DNA of 64,000 nucleotides from Heterohyrax brucei (lineage: Eukaryota > Chordata > Mammalia > Hyracoidea > Procaviidae): contig CM053164.1 in assembly GCA_028571685.1 (NCBI GenBank), forward strand, positions 40,164,501 to 40,228,500, given 5' to 3'. Each line of letters starts with the position of its first letter. Position 1 is the stretch's first letter. This document shows positions 30,585 through 43,717 of this stretch, piece by piece. Both the position numbers and the translations under genes were made by a program. Below the pieces are notes generated by a model, which did no database searches, was not told where the DNA came from, and saw only the letters and a list, made by a program, of their open reading frames with translations.

Positions 30585-33500
30585 TATCTGTTTTTAAAAT
30601 GGGCTTTGGGTACAATTTTACAGAGCACATTATTGTCTCCTTAAAATGTTGAAACACTGTACATCCTGTGACGCTGTCCGTAATCCGTGTGATGCGTAAG
30701 CACTCTCCTTGTTTATCCTGGGATCCCTCTTTCCACTTGTTCAGGTTTCTTGTCCCTTCTTGCTTTCCTCTTCTTTGCTTTGGCTGAGTGTGCCCATTAA
30801 TCTCGGGTACATAAGTGAACTGCCGAGCCTCCTCCTCATCTGTGTCACTGCAGGCCCTCTAGACCTGTCTAATCTTTGGCAGCAGAGGGAAACCCGCAGT
30901 AGTGTCTTCAGTTCTGAGTTGAAAGGATGCCTGAGGGCCATCCTCTCAGGATTTCTCCCGTCTCTGTCCAACCAGCAAGCACGATCTTTGGTGTGTTGTT
31001 GTGTCAGTCTGAATTCAGTGGCACGTATTTGTCTCCTTCAGCCTGGGACCCTCGACTGGGATCCCTGCAGAGCACTTGGTGTTGGTGACCAGGCACCATC
31101 TAGGCACTGAGTCTGGTGAAGACGGCGGTCATCTGATCCATCAGTCCTGGGCGCTATCTTTCCCTGGTGTCTTCGGATTTCTTCCTTTTCACTTGTTCCT
31201 GCTGCGATGGGGCCAGTAGATGGATCTCAGATGGCTGTTCACAGGCTTATAAGGCCCCGACACCACTCACCCTGGTCGGATGTAGAACATTTTCTTTAGA
31301 GACTGTGTTATGTGATCGGAGCTTGAAGTCCCCCGAGACCATGGTCCCCAGCACTCAGTGCAGTAGCTCATTCTCTCGGGGCATTTGGACATTTCTGGGA
31401 AGCTTTTCGGACCGTGTCCTGGTCAAGTTGTGCTGACTTCCCCAGTATTGTGTACTGTCCTAGCCTTCATCAAAGTTGCCCCTTACCTACTAGTTAGTTA
31501 GTTACTTTTCTCTCTGGTCTCACTGCTTGGCATTGTCAACGAGTGTTTCTTTCTGTGGGGAAACAGTTCCACGTGCTTCTGTAGCAGTGGTCTTAGGCAG
31601 TATTTGTCTTTTTGTGATGGACCTTTCTGAGTCAGGTTAACACTCTCCAGCTTCATCCATGTTCTGAGATGACAGGCAGATTCATCATGGTTCTTTATCA
31701 TTGTGGGGTGCTTCACTGTGTGCGTCCTATGTTGTTTCCTTCTTCATCTGTTGATGGGCACTTAGGTATTCTGCAATGAGCGTGGGTGTGCATGCATCTA
31801 TCTGTGTGACAGTTCTCTTGAGACTAGATCTTCCTCCTAGGTGGGGGACTGCTGGATAGTAATGTGTTTCTATTGCTAGCCTTTTCAGAAAGTGCCATAT
31901 TGTTTGGCCAAATACAACGTTTTGCATTCCCACCAGCAGTGCGTAAAGGTGCCAATCACTCTGCAACCTTTCCCACATGCTATTTTCTATTGCTTGATTT
32001 TTCCCAGTGGTGTCGGGTTGAGACGGTATCTCACTGCAGTTTTGATTTGCGTTTCTCTAATGGCTAGTGATCCCAGCATTTCCTCATGCGTCTGTCTGTC
32101 AGCCTCCCGATGGTCTTCATAGGTGAATTGTCTGTTATAGCCTTTGTTAATCTTTTCATTAGCTCCCTTCTAATTTGTCATTGCATATGTTTTAGAGTTT
32201 CTTCTAGATTTTACAGATTAGACCTTTGTTGGATATGTCAGAGTTAAAAATTTTCCCAGTCACTGTGTACTCTTTTTATGTTTTTGGTGAACTCTTTGGA
32301 TGAGCACAGGTGTTTGGCTTTCAGATTTCATTGATCTAGGTGATCTCCTCTTGTATCTCTGTGGATAACAGTGCCTTCTAGCCTAAATACAGCATATAGT
32401 AGGGCACGTAGTAGAGATTTTTTTCCCATGATCTTTACAGATTTGGGTGTTTCATTGAAGTCTTTGGTTCACTTTGAGTTCGATTTTGTGTACGATGTGG
32501 GCTACGTCTCCTGCATTTTAGTTGTTGTGGACTAGATGGACATCCAGTTTCGCAAGAAAAGACTGTCTTTTCCCCATTTAATGAACCTACGGCCTTTGTC
32601 GAAGGTCAGCTGGCCATAGGTTGACGGATTTACACCTAGGCTGTCGATTCTGTTGCATTGGTCCCTGTGTCTGTCATGGTACCATTAGTAGGCTCTTCGG
32701 AGTACTTTAGCTCTGGAGTAGGTTTACTAATGCTTTACTCTTCCAGGCTGTCTTTTCTCTCCCCACTTGAGTTTTGTTGATCCTTTGCATTGCTTTCTTT
32801 TCTCTGTTGGACGTACATCTCCTCTGATCTATAGCACTTCCTTTCTTCAGGTGCCTTTGGGCTTCTGTGGGTGTTCTTTTCTACCTGGTGGAGATAGAGG
32901 GCTATCATTGTGATTTCCTCCCCTTGTGCCTTTTGTGTCTAAGAGTCATTGGCTATCCCTAGAGCTCTCTCTGCTAGGTTTCAAAGGTGTGGGTAGGAAG
33001 TGTTTCATTGTCCTTTGATTCTACAAACGTTTTATGTCATCTTTGATTTCTTCTGTTATGTGTGTTTTGAAGAAAGGGGGCATGCAGTTCCACCTATTTG
33101 ATGTTTTACCTTGCTATTTCTTTGGACGGTTTACTTTTCTTGGCACTGTGATCAAAGAAGATAGTATTATCTTGGTGTTCTGAATTTTATCAAGAGTGAC
33201 TTTGTTTTCTCCAACTGGTTCGATTCTGAAGAAGGTTCCATGTGCATTGCAAAAGAATGGATACTTTGCTAGTGGGCAGTGGAGTGTTCTCTATATGTCA
33301 GGATGGTTGATTGGGGCCTTTCGATCTTCTGTCTCCTTGCTGAGTTTCTTTCTAGATGTTTTATTCTTCACTGAGAGTCATGGGGATTCCTGGTCTTACG
33401 GTGGCGCGCTTCCTCTTTTCAGTGTTGTTCGGGTTTGGTCTCGTATATTTTCTGCATTCTCTGCCGTCTGGCTGAACGCACAGGTAATTGTTTTGTCTAC

Positions 33501-35830
33501 AGCATCATGGTGGCTTGTCCCTTTCATCATTGTCTAGTGTCCTTCCTTTTCTTTCCTGGTCGTTTTGCCTTCAAGTCTGTTTGATCCAAGACTAGTAAGG
33601 TCACTTCTGCCCTTGTTCTTTGCTGTTTCCTTGGTGTCTAATTTTTCTATCCTTTGGTATGTAAGATATTTCACTTGGTAATGAAGGTGTGTCTCTTGTA
33701 CCCAGTATATTTATGAATCCCTTTTTTTTATCCCTGTCTGTCTCTTTCTGTGTGCGCTTAAGCCTTTTACCTTCAGTTGGATTATTCAGAGTTGTGAGTT
33801 GAATTTTCTCCTTTTCTAGTGGTTTTGGAGGTTGCTGATGTTTTCCTTTTTCCTCTTAGTAGTCTTTGCTGTGTTCCTTTGGTGGGTAAATTTTCTTTTT
33901 CTTTCTTTCCTTCTTGCGCATTTTGTGTTTTCTGAGATTTTTTGTTTTTCTTCTTTATTTGGATGAGTAGGTTTGTTCAGTCTTTTTCTGGTTATCTTGA
34001 AATGGACCTTCTCTTCCTAGCATGAGTCAGTCTTTTCTTCATTTGTATGGCCTTCTCTTCCGCTCCCTTGGAAAGTTCTGTAGCTACACTGTGTATTCCC
34101 TCCTAGTCTTGTTCTGACATTGTCTGCATTCACGGTTGCACGGCTCCAGTGGCCTCTTTGGAATCTGTCTTGGATGCATTATCCTTGAGATGTTCTTTCC
34201 CAACTTGGTATTTGGTTGTGACTGACCCATGTCTTAGATTCATGGTGTTGTCTCCCGTTGCTAGTTCTCTAACCAGGGCACTCCCTTGACGAATTCTTCT
34301 TAGTGGAGTCTGGCTTTTACAAATTTCCTTCATTTTTGTTGACCTGGAAATGGGTTCATTTGCCCAGCATATCTGACAGAGAGTTTGGAAGGATAGGTCA
34401 TGTTTAGTTTGCAGTTTCTTCACTTCCAAAGTTTTGTATAGATCATCCCACTGCGTTCTTGCTTCATGTCTGCCAAATCATCCGAGTTCCATTTTGTTAT
34501 TGCCACTTTGTATGGGATGTTTGGCATTTCCTTGAGCTGCTCTCAGGAATCTTACTTTTTCTTTTGTGTTGCAGAGTGTGATTATGAGACGTCTTCGTGA
34601 TCTTCTATTGTGTGATAGATGAAGCTATCACACTGTTTGTTTTCCATCTTTGAGAATATTCGGGAAGATTCCTGTCCTCAAATCTTCGATGGTCTTTTCA
34701 GTCTTTTCCAATTTCTCCCCCTGTTCCGGAGGTCCAGTGACACACCCAGTTTGGCGTGATTCTCCTCCACAGAGTTCTTGGGTTTTCTTGATTTTTTGGG
34801 ATTCTTTCCTCTGATGTCTCAGCGAACAGAGTAGTATTGATGAACTAGCTTGGATTTGGATGGTTCCGTCTCACGATATTGCAGAGAGGCTCCCCAGACC
34901 TTCCAACGTGTTGTCCACTTCTGACATTTCGTTGTTCATCGTTTGGATTTCTCATGGATGTTTTGACGTGATTTGGAATACTTTAACATTTTGTTCTCCT
35001 ATTGTCTCCTGGATTCTTCTGTCACTTAATCATGTTGTTCTTGCTTTGGCTGTGTTTTGGTTGGTTGCGTCTGCATCTTGTCTGCGTTTGCTTGGACTGT
35101 CTTTAGCCGTTTTCCTAATCTGTTTGTAAGCCCTTAATATTAGACTTTGGAATTTGCTGTCAGCTAGTTGAAGGGCTTTTTCCTCTGATGGCAGATGAAC
35201 TGGAGCTTTATTTTGGTCACTTTTGATATTTTTTAGATTGTTGCCTATCTCTGAGACGTTCAGGTATTGTTTCTTTCTTACACGCTTACTCGTTACATGG
35301 TGTTCTCTTTCTTGATTTGGTTAGTTCTGGGTAGGTAGGCTGGGTGAGCTTTGTTTCTTGCTCATCTGTGGCACGAGAGTTCTTACCACCTTGTCTGGGC
35401 GTGCAGAGATGGTCACTTAGCGAGTGAGACAGTCTGGGCCCCACGTGAGTTGCAGCCAGCAAAGGTGATCCTGCTTAGTCCCAGGTGTAAGTGCACTGTA
35501 CACTTATCCCCTCATGGGAATTCCTAGGGCCGTATGTGTACATGCAGTCTTGCTGGTGTCATTCCGTCACAGCCAGATGGAGTCATGTTGTTTGGCTGGG
35601 AATAGTCACTCCATTACACTTTTCCCTTCCCCTTTTCTCGCAGTTTTTGTTCTCGTCAGTGACTCTGGATCCCATGCTTCATCCCTTCGTTTACAGTTCA
35701 GGGTTCCAGGACTGATCCTGTATGAGTATTGCTTGCTTATTCTAGTTTTTCACGTAGCCGCGCAGTTTCTTCTGTGTAACTCTGCTCTCATCTTGGCTCT
35801 ATTTCTGCCATCAAAAAGTGAAACCCACTT
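30585..35830 (-). mobile_element. L1 LINE, reverse, RT core deleted (array copy A)
   Basis: Reading leftwards from about 35,830, 'ccaagatgagagcag' marks the L1 5' end. The 5' UTR (to about 35,150), ORF1 (about 35.1-33.9 kb), then the ORF2 endonuclease and linker (about 33.8-32.75 kb) follow. At about 32,745 the sequence jumps to the ORF2 C-terminal third (to about 31,640), and a long 3' UTR (to about 30,585) ends the element. By comparison with an ordinary L1, roughly 1.3 kb including the RT catalytic core is missing. No reading frame survives. Copies B and C share the same jump. Confidence 0.82.
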
Positions 35831-37372
35831 CACTGGACACCAAAGTGTCCCATAGTAGCCTAACCCCTAACTGATGATTAAAATCTCCTCTCAGGGTGGG
35901 ACTTAGCTGCTATTCTATGTGCATACCAAAAAAAAAAAGTAGTTCATGGTAGTGCACCAGCCCATCATAATAAAGTATACATGCCATAATATTTGTATGT
36001 ATTTCCTTGTGAGGAACAGTAGGAAGAGTCCAGACTCCCTTTATTTACAGAGCTTAATTTGAGGTATACACCTACTTGCTCCTTTTCTGTGTGATTACCA
36101 TCAGTGCTTTCCCTTCCTCCTTACCTCACTGTGTCTTTATGGAGAAGAATCCTCACTGGGCAAGGGCAGCTTTGGATAGCTAATTTGGGTAACCCCAGGT
36201 TGTGTGAGCCTTGTCCAGCTGCTGAGTTTGCTTCTAGCCAATTTGAACTGATACTTCTCCCAAGTGCACATTGGGAATGACATTTCTCATGGAGGATGTT
36301 TACCCTCAGTCCTACAGGTTGCAGCCTACGCCAGACCCTTTCTAGAAGAATACTAAAGAGAAGACAGAAGATAGGAAAGTTCCCCCAAGAAGAGGGAGAA
36401 GACTCCCTTGAAAGTCCAGAAAGGAATTTGTGGCTGACATAATAGACAACCTGTAGATCTGATAAGTGCTTATGTAACAAAGGTTGGGTCAAATACTTTA
36501 AATTTATATAGACTTTCTATAGTTTTAAGTTTGGGTACAATGGGAAAGTATTTGAGCATTTGGGAGAGTAGTCCATTAGAAGGCATTTTAAAGAAACTAT
36601 CGTATTTTAAATATGACACAATGAGGAACCTTTTTTATTAATCTTTTTTTTTTCTGTAACTTTGCATGAGCTCAACATGTGCTGGGAGCTGACCAAAGAA
36701 ACCTCAGAATGGATTCCTAATTTAGGAAATGATCCTTCTTTGAGATTTGTTCTCTGTTAGAGAAGAACCATCAGGTAAGAATATGTTAGGCTGATGCTTT
36801 TATGTCGTACTGCAAAATAAAAGTCGGCAGAAACAAGGTAAAAAATCACTGTTCCAAAAGGTTTAAAGGCATTGGATTTAGTCATTTGGAAGATGACTGT
36901 ATCTGAACTGGAAGTTCTCGAATTTGCCTTTATAAACTCTGTCAGCCCCTGAGGCCTCTATAGCTGAAAAATTTCCCCTCAAACTAGTACCTGATTTGTT
37001 AAGGGGCCCTAGAACCCTCAACAGGGCTGTATTGATTAAGGCAACTCCCTGTGCCAGGTCGAGGAGAGGCAAGGAAAGGACTGCGGGAGCTCTGGCCGCA
37101 GTCCGGGTACACAGCCTACTCCCAAATTAGGATTTGTCCCATTGCAAAGACAGTCTATGAGCACGCTGAGAAAATCCTAAGCAAACAAGCGATCTCTTTC
37201 CCTCTCTTTTGAAAAGCTATACCCCAAATCGGGCCACTATCCAAGCCCTCCATGGCATTTTACTCACTGCAGAAGAGAAGGGGAAAGGTTGGCGAAAGGC
37301 TAGGGAAAGGAGCAGACAGGCTTCACCAATAAAATGCCAAAGACCACTCACCACCCTTCACTGTCTATTTGG
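35830..37372. repeat. Sequence X, array copy A (unidentified, ~1.5 kb)
   Basis: Starts at the L1 5' end and closes at 'aaaatgccaaagaccactca'. Recurs at 38,957-40,520 (about 78% identical over a 200-base sample) and, truncated, at 43,718-44,379. It has a pyrimidine-rich start, 'tctttatggagaagaa', an AATAAA at about 36,818 inside 'gcaaaataaaagtcggcaga', and a GC-richer end. I could not match it to a known family; it could be a retroviral LTR or unique DNA carried along by tandem duplication. The open frames inside are not conserved between copies. Confidence 0.6.
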
Positions 37373-37374
37373 CC

Positions 37375-37398
37375 ATTCATTCATTCATTCATTCATTG
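37375..37398. repeat. (ATTC)n microsatellite at the A/B unit junction
   Basis: Five to six ATTC units ('ccattcattcattcattcat') lie where array copy A meets copy B, replacing the junction text seen at the B/C boundary. Confidence 0.85.
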
Positions 37399-37399
37399 T

Positions 37400-38955
37400 G
37401 TTAGTACACAACAGTTGAGATGGTATCTGGCTGCCATGATGATTTGTATTTCTCTAACTTCTGGTGATGACCAGTATTTCCTGAGGTGTCTGTTGTCCTC
37501 CTGACTGTCTTCTTAGGTGAAGTGTCTGCTATATCCTTCGTGGAATTTTGACATAGACCATTGGTTTTTTGATTGACAATGTGTTGTATTTTCCTGTAGA
37601 TTTTCCAGATGAGACCTTGTTGACATTTCAAGTCCCAAAGTTTCCCAGTCTGCAGGTTCTTCATTGACACTTTCAGCAATATCTTTGGATGGGGTTGGGG
37701 GTTCATTTATAGAAGGTCTCGTTTCTTTACCATAACTTCTCCTGTTTCTATCCTGTTAATCATGGCTTCTATTCTATTCAGCCATATAGTAGGACCTCTA
37801 ATATTGGCTTGATTATTTCTCCCATGATCTTTACATTTTGTGGTTTTGATTCAGATCTTTGATCCTTTTGGAATTCTATTTTGTATGCAATGTGAGCTGT
37901 GGGTCCTGCTTCATTCCTTTATGCTGTTGAATAAATGAATATCCGGTGTTGCCAGGACTGCTTCTTCAAAACGTGGTCTTCTCCACAGTGAATTATCTTT
38001 GGGCCTCTGTCACAGATCATTTCACCATAGATAGGTAGATTTACACCTAGGCTCTCTGTTCTGCTGCAGTGGTCGATGTGTCTGGCCTTGGATCATTAGT
38101 AGGCTCTTGGGACAACTGTAGCCTTGGAATACATTGTGAGGTCAAGTATCATACGTCTTCAGTAATAGTTGACATATCCAGGATGTCTCTTCTTTACACA
38201 TCTTGGTTTGGTTGGACCTTTCTCTCATTGTATTTTCTCAGTTAGACTTGCATCTATTCTGACCTCATGTACTTCCTTTCTCCTTCTGCCGTTGAGCTTC
38301 TCTGCTGTTCTTTTTCTATTTGGTGGAGATACAAGTCTCTCGTTTGGATTTCCTCCCCTTGTTCTTTGTGGACGTTTGTGTCTATGGTTATCAGTTGACC
38401 TCCAGGCACTTCCTCTGCTATATTTCAAAGGTTTATGTCTGAAATGTTTCAGTCTCATTTGATTCGACAAACTTTTTATGCGATCTTTCATTTCTTCTGC
38501 TACCTAGTGTTTGGAAGCAAGGTGGCGTTGGTGTTTCCATATATTTCGTGTTACCCTGGCTATTTGTTCTGAATTTCCACTTTGATGGCTCGAGACTGTC
38601 TGGGCCCCTACAAAACTGTCAGCCAGTGCATGTGGCTATTCTCAGCCCTAGTTTTATGGGCAGCGCACACTAACCCCCTCGTGGGAATTCTTAAGGCAGT
38701 ATTTCTGCAGCAGTGGCATTCCACAGCCACACTGAGTTGAGTCGTTTGGTGGGACTGTGCCCTTCATTTTTCTATTCGTTCCCCATTTCTTCTTCTCCTC
38801 AGTGATGTCGCATCCAGTGCTTTATCCCTTCCTTTAAGGCTCAGGGTTGCAGGACTGAGGCCTGTAGCACTTTGACTGGCTTCTTTCGGTTTTTCCAGCA
38901 GCTGGGTAGATTCGTCTGGGTGTCTTGTCTGCCATCTTGGCTCCGTTTCAGACTT
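37400..38955 (-). mobile_element. L1 LINE, reverse, RT core and ORF1 deleted (array copy B)
   Basis: Contains the ORF2 C-terminal third (37,400-38,165), the same RT deletion junction at about 38,170, the linker ('ctatttggtggagatacaag'), then a second, private deletion at about 38,590. That deletion removes the endonuclease and ORF1 and joins straight to the 5' UTR ('actgtctgggcccc'). The 5' end 'gccatcttggctccgtttc' lies at about 38,935-38,953. Confidence 0.8.
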
Positions 38956-38956
38956 C

Positions 38957-40520
38957 GACCAGTTACACCCACTTGACTAACCTCCCAGGCGCGCGCAAGT
39001 CATCTGAGACCTAAGTGCTTATTCAAATCTCTCCTCGGGGTGGGATTTATTTGCCATTTTCTGTGCCTGCCATTTAAAAAAGAAAGATCAAAGCAGTTTA
39101 GAGTGCTTCACCAGCCCGCCAGGAGAAAGTCTACAATCCATGATACATGTACCTGCATCCTTGTGAGGAACACTATGAAAGGTGCAGACTCCCTCGATTT
39201 TGGGGCTTTGATTTCAGGCATCCTCCTCCTCTCTCACTGTCTGCGTGATTGCCATCGATGCTTTTCCTCCCTCCTCACCTCACTGCGTCTTTATGGAGAA
39301 GAAGCCTCACCAGGCACGGCCTGCCTCAGGTAGCCAACTCGGGTGAGCCCAGATGCCACGGGCCCTGTGTGGCTCCTGAGATCGCCTCTAGCCAATGGGA
39401 ACTGACCCCTTCTCCCAAGTGCATACTAGTGATGACATTTCTCACGGAGGACGTCTACCTTCAGTCCTACAGGTTGGAGCCAACGTCAGACACTTGATGG
39501 CTGACCACGGAGGAGAGGAGAGCGAAGGGTGCAAAGGACCCCCAGAAGAGGGAGGCAACTCCCTCGGTAAGCAGGGAAATAAGACCTAGGCTTCACACAC
39601 TAGATATGCTGTCAATCTGGTAGCCCCTACCCGGTGAAAGTTGGGTCTGATACTTTAAATTTATACAGGCTTTCTCAAATTTTGATTCTGTCACATGGGG
39701 AACAATCAGAGCCTTCTGGAGAGTAGTCTATTAGTGTATATTTCAAAGAAACAATCTTAATTGGGATATCACTCAATGAAAAAATCTTTTTCTTTTCTTT
39801 TTTTTCCAATCATATTGCATGATCACAGCATGGGCTGAGAGCTAATCAAAGAGGCTGAGACTGGATTCTTAACTTATGAAACAATCCTTCGGTGAGAGCT
39901 GTTCTCTATCGGAGAATAAACATTAGTTAAGAATGAGTCAGATGGAAGCCTTTATTAAGGTGGCAAAATAAAAGTCTGCAGAAACGAGGGGAAGAATCAC
40001 AGTTCGAACCGAGGTCCAAACCCATTTGATTTAGTCATCTGGAAGCAGACCGAGTTGGAGCTGGAGGTCCTAGAAATCCTCTCTATCGTATAAACCCTCT
40101 GTCAGCCTTTGAGGTCTCTGTTGCTGGGAAGCTCTCCTCACACCACACTGACACCAGTACCTGACCTCTCTGGGGGCCTTGGAACCCTGAACAGGGCTCT
40201 ACTGATGCAGGCAACTCCCTGCGCCAAGTGGGGGAAAGTAAAGGACTGCAGGAGCTCTGGCAAAGTTCTGGGTACATGGCCTGTTGCCAGATTAGGATTT
40301 CTTCAACAGCAAGAACAAGCTATCCGTACCCTGAGAGAATCCCCAGCAGACATGTGATCTCTTTCCTTCATTTCTGAAAAGCCATTCCCCATATGGGGCA
40401 GATGTCCTCGCCCTATGTGACATTTGACTCCCTCCCGAAGGGAGGAGGATGGCTTCGCAAAAGACCAGAGAAGCAGCAGACAGCCTACACCAATAAAATG
40501 CCAAAGACCACTCACTGCTG
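38957..40520. repeat. Sequence X, array copy B
   Basis: Colinear with 35,830-37,372 and closes on the same 'aaaatgccaaagaccactca'. Its middle (39,340-39,990) is over 90% identical to copy C (43,718-44,340), much closer than to copy A. Confidence 0.65.
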
Positions 40521-40524
40521 CATT

Positions 40525-43500
40525 GTCTGGTATATCTACGGCCAGCCTTTCCAGATGGTGCCATATCATTTTGCAAAACACATACCATTTCGCATTCCCA
40601 GCAGCCGTGCATCAGTGTTCCGATCTCCCTAAAACTGCCCCAGTATTGGTTCTTTATTTGGTGGGGCGGCAGTGATGTAGAGTTGTGATGGTAGCTGACT
40701 GCCATTTTGATTAGCATTTCTCTAGCAGCTAGTGACGACAAGCATTTCCTCGACTGCCTGTCAGCCTCCTGATTTTCTTCTGACACGAAGTGTCCATTAG
40801 AGGCTTTGCTGATTTTTTCATTCCCTATAGATTTTACACATAAGACCGTTGTTGGACATGCTAGAAGGGAAAGTTTCCCCGTCTGTAGGCTTTCTCTTTA
40901 CATTTTTGGTGAACTCTTTGGATGAGCTCAGCGCTGTCAGTTTTAGAAGATCTCATTTCTCTAGCTTATCTTATTGTTTCTGTTGATGATGGCTTCTATT
41001 CTGTTTAGGGCCTCCAGTGTTGCCTTTATTATTTCTTCCAGGATCTTGACAGGTTTGGATTTTTCATTTAGCTCTTTGTTCCATTTTCAATTTCCTTGGG
41101 TGTATGGTGAGAGCTGTCGGTCCTGCTCCTTTTGGTTTGTTCAGTTCATAGATGAACAGTCAGTGCTTCCAGCAGTATTTCTTCCCAAGACTGTCTTTTC
41201 CCCACCGGGTAGACTCTGGGCCTTTTGTGAAAGATCCCTTGGCTACGGGTAGATGGATGTACACTTAGGTTCTTGATTCGATCACATTGGTCAGTGTGTC
41301 TGTCACTGGACGATTAGTGGGCTCTTTGGACTCCCATAGCTGTAGGGTAGGTTCCGAGGTCAGGTATTGTACTTCGTCCATCATGTTTTACCTCGCCAGG
41401 GCAACTTTTCTGTCCCCAGTTTGGTTTTGTTGATCCTTTCTACGGTTGTATCTGCTCGGTTGGATTGCCATCTACTCTCAGCTTGAGTACTTCCCTTCTT
41501 CTTGTGCCTCTGGGCTTCTGTTGCTGTTCCTTTTCTATTTTGTGGAGCTACAGGACATTCACTTTGATTTGCTCCCCGCGTTCTTTTTCACGTAGGAGTC
41601 TGTGGCTGTCAGTTCACCTCCAGGCACTCCCTCTGCTAGGTTTCAAAGGTTTGGGTCTGAGCTGTTTCATTCCTATTGGATTCAATAAACTTTTTATGCT
41701 ATCTTTGATTTCCCCTGTTTCCCAGTGTTTGGAAGCCAGTTGGCATGGAGGTGTCCATATACTCATGTTTTCCCTGGCTCTTTGTTCTCAATTTCTACTT
41801 GGAGGGCCTGGCGGTCAAAATAGATAGTTCGTATTTTCTTGCTGTTTTGAATTTTATCAAGAGTGGCTTTGTGGTCTCCACTTTGTTCTGTTCTGGAGAA
41901 GGATCCACGAGCACTGGAAAAGAACGGATACTTTGCCAGTGGTGCCTGGAGTGTTCTCTACAGGTCAGGATGGTTGGTAGGGGCCGTCAGATCTTTGGTC
42001 TCTTTGCTTGGTGTCTTTCTAGGTGTTTGGTTCTTCGCCGAGAGTGATGAGGGCTCCCGCTTTTCCTGTGGCACTCCTTCTCTTTGGAGAGCTGCTTCAG
42101 TCTGTTTTGAGGCATTCTGTGTGTTCTGTGCCCTGTTTGTTCAAGGCGTAGACATATGTTACGGTTACGACATCGTGATGGATTGTCCCTTTAATCGTGT
42201 TAGACTGTCCTTGCTTTCTATTCCTAAGGATTTGGTCTTCGAGTCTGTCTGATCCAAGATTGCTAATGTTACTGTGCTCTTCTTCGTTGCAGTTTCCTTC
42301 ATAGCTACTTTTTTCTGTCCTTTGACAGTGAAGACATTTCACTTTAGATCGAAGGTGTGTCTCTTGTGGACAGCATATTGATCGGTCATGGTTTTGATCC
42401 CTTCTGTCACTCTTCATCTCTTGAAGTGTGCACGGAAAGCCTTTACATTCAGTGTGATTACTGAGAGACGGGAGCTCGCTTTGGTCTCTTTCTAGTGGTT
42501 TACGTGGTCACCGATGCTTTCTTTGTTCCTCTTTGTAGCCTTTGCTGTGTTCCCTCAGTTGGTAAATTTTCTTCTTTTTGTAAGTGTTGTCCATTTTGTG
42601 TTTCCGGAGGCTTTCTGATTTTCTGATTTTCTTCCTTATTTTGATGAACAGGTTTGTTAATAACTCTTCTGGTGCTTATCTTGAAATGGACTTTCTCTTC
42701 CTCAAACGAGCTAGTCTTTTATTACTTTTTATGGCCTTGTGTTCGACTTCATCTCAACGATCTACAGCTACCCTGTGTCTCTCCTCCTTGTAGTGTTCAG
42801 ACGGTGTCTTCCTTCACAGTTGGACATCTCCAGTTGTCTCTTTGGAATCTGTCAGTTAGGACTTGTCCTCGAGAGGTTCTTTCCCAGCTTAGCATTTGGT
42901 TGAGATGGACCCGTGCCTTAGATTCCTTTGGTTGTGGTTGCTCGTTCTGTAACCAGGGAACTCCCTTGAAGTACTCTTCTTAGTGGAGTTGGGTCTTTAC
43001 AAATTTCCTTCCTTTTTGTAGACCTGCGCATGTGTTATTTCCCCAGCAGATGTGACAGAGAGTTCGGAAAGCTATGTTATGTTTGGTCGGCGGCAATCTC
43101 TTGTCTTCCAATGTTTGACCGGTATCATCCCAATGCCTCCTCACAGGATTTCTGCCAATCATTTGAGTTTTGTCTGATTGTTTCCACTTTGTGTGATATG
43201 CTGGGCTTCTCCTTGATAGCTCAGGAGTCCTCCTTTTTCTTTGGTGTCGGTGACTGTGATTCTCCTAGGTCTTGGGGACTCTCTCTCGGGGTTTCTTACA
43301 GATGGGATTTACGGTGCTCCTTGCATCATTAGTCTTTCACCTGGAATGAGATTTGGGAAGTTTGCGGTCAAGACACCTTCCATGGTCTTCTCTGTCTTTT
43401 CCATTTTCTCCCCTTTTTCTGGAAGTCCAGTGACACACCCAATTTGCCTGGAGTGTATTTCACAGATTTTGTAGGTTTCCTTTCATTTTCCTGATTCTTT

Positions 43501-43716
43501 TCCCTGGTTTGTCAGCCGACAAAGTAGCATAGACGATCTGGGACTGGATGATTGCATCGCTCCGTACTTCATATGTTCCCAAAGCCTTCTAACGTGTCCT
43601 CCATTTCTGAGGTTTCGTTGTTTCTCTTCTGGATGTCTCATCGATGTTTTGGCATGGTCTGGAATACTTTGATCTTCTGTTCTTGTGTGAGCTCCTGTTT
43701 TCTTCTGTCACTTAAC
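40525..43716 (-). mobile_element. L1 LINE, reverse, RT core deleted (array copy C)
   Basis: Begins with 'ccagcctttccagatggtgc', homologous to about 31,880 in copy A, so it lacks the 3' UTR just as copy B does. It retains the ORF2 C-terminal third, the shared RT deletion at about 41,390, the linker, the endonuclease region (41,850-42,420) and most of ORF1 (42.5-43.7 kb). It breaks at 'ttcttctgtcacttaa' directly into sequence X, missing the 5' UTR. Confidence 0.8.
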
Positions 43717-43717
43717 C

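Noticed and set aside
36121..36492. 123-codon minus-strand frame in sequence X
   Set aside because: Not preserved in X copies B or C, and no protein family is recognised.
35830..37372. Sequence X as a retroviral LTR or gag leader
   Set aside because: An AATAAA and a tempting ATGGGACAA on the minus strand were seen, but there are no TG...CA ends, no primer-binding site and an immediate stop; left as unidentified.
37375..37398. CRISPR-like or other structured array at the ATTC repeats
   Set aside because: A plain short microsatellite in a mammalian genome.
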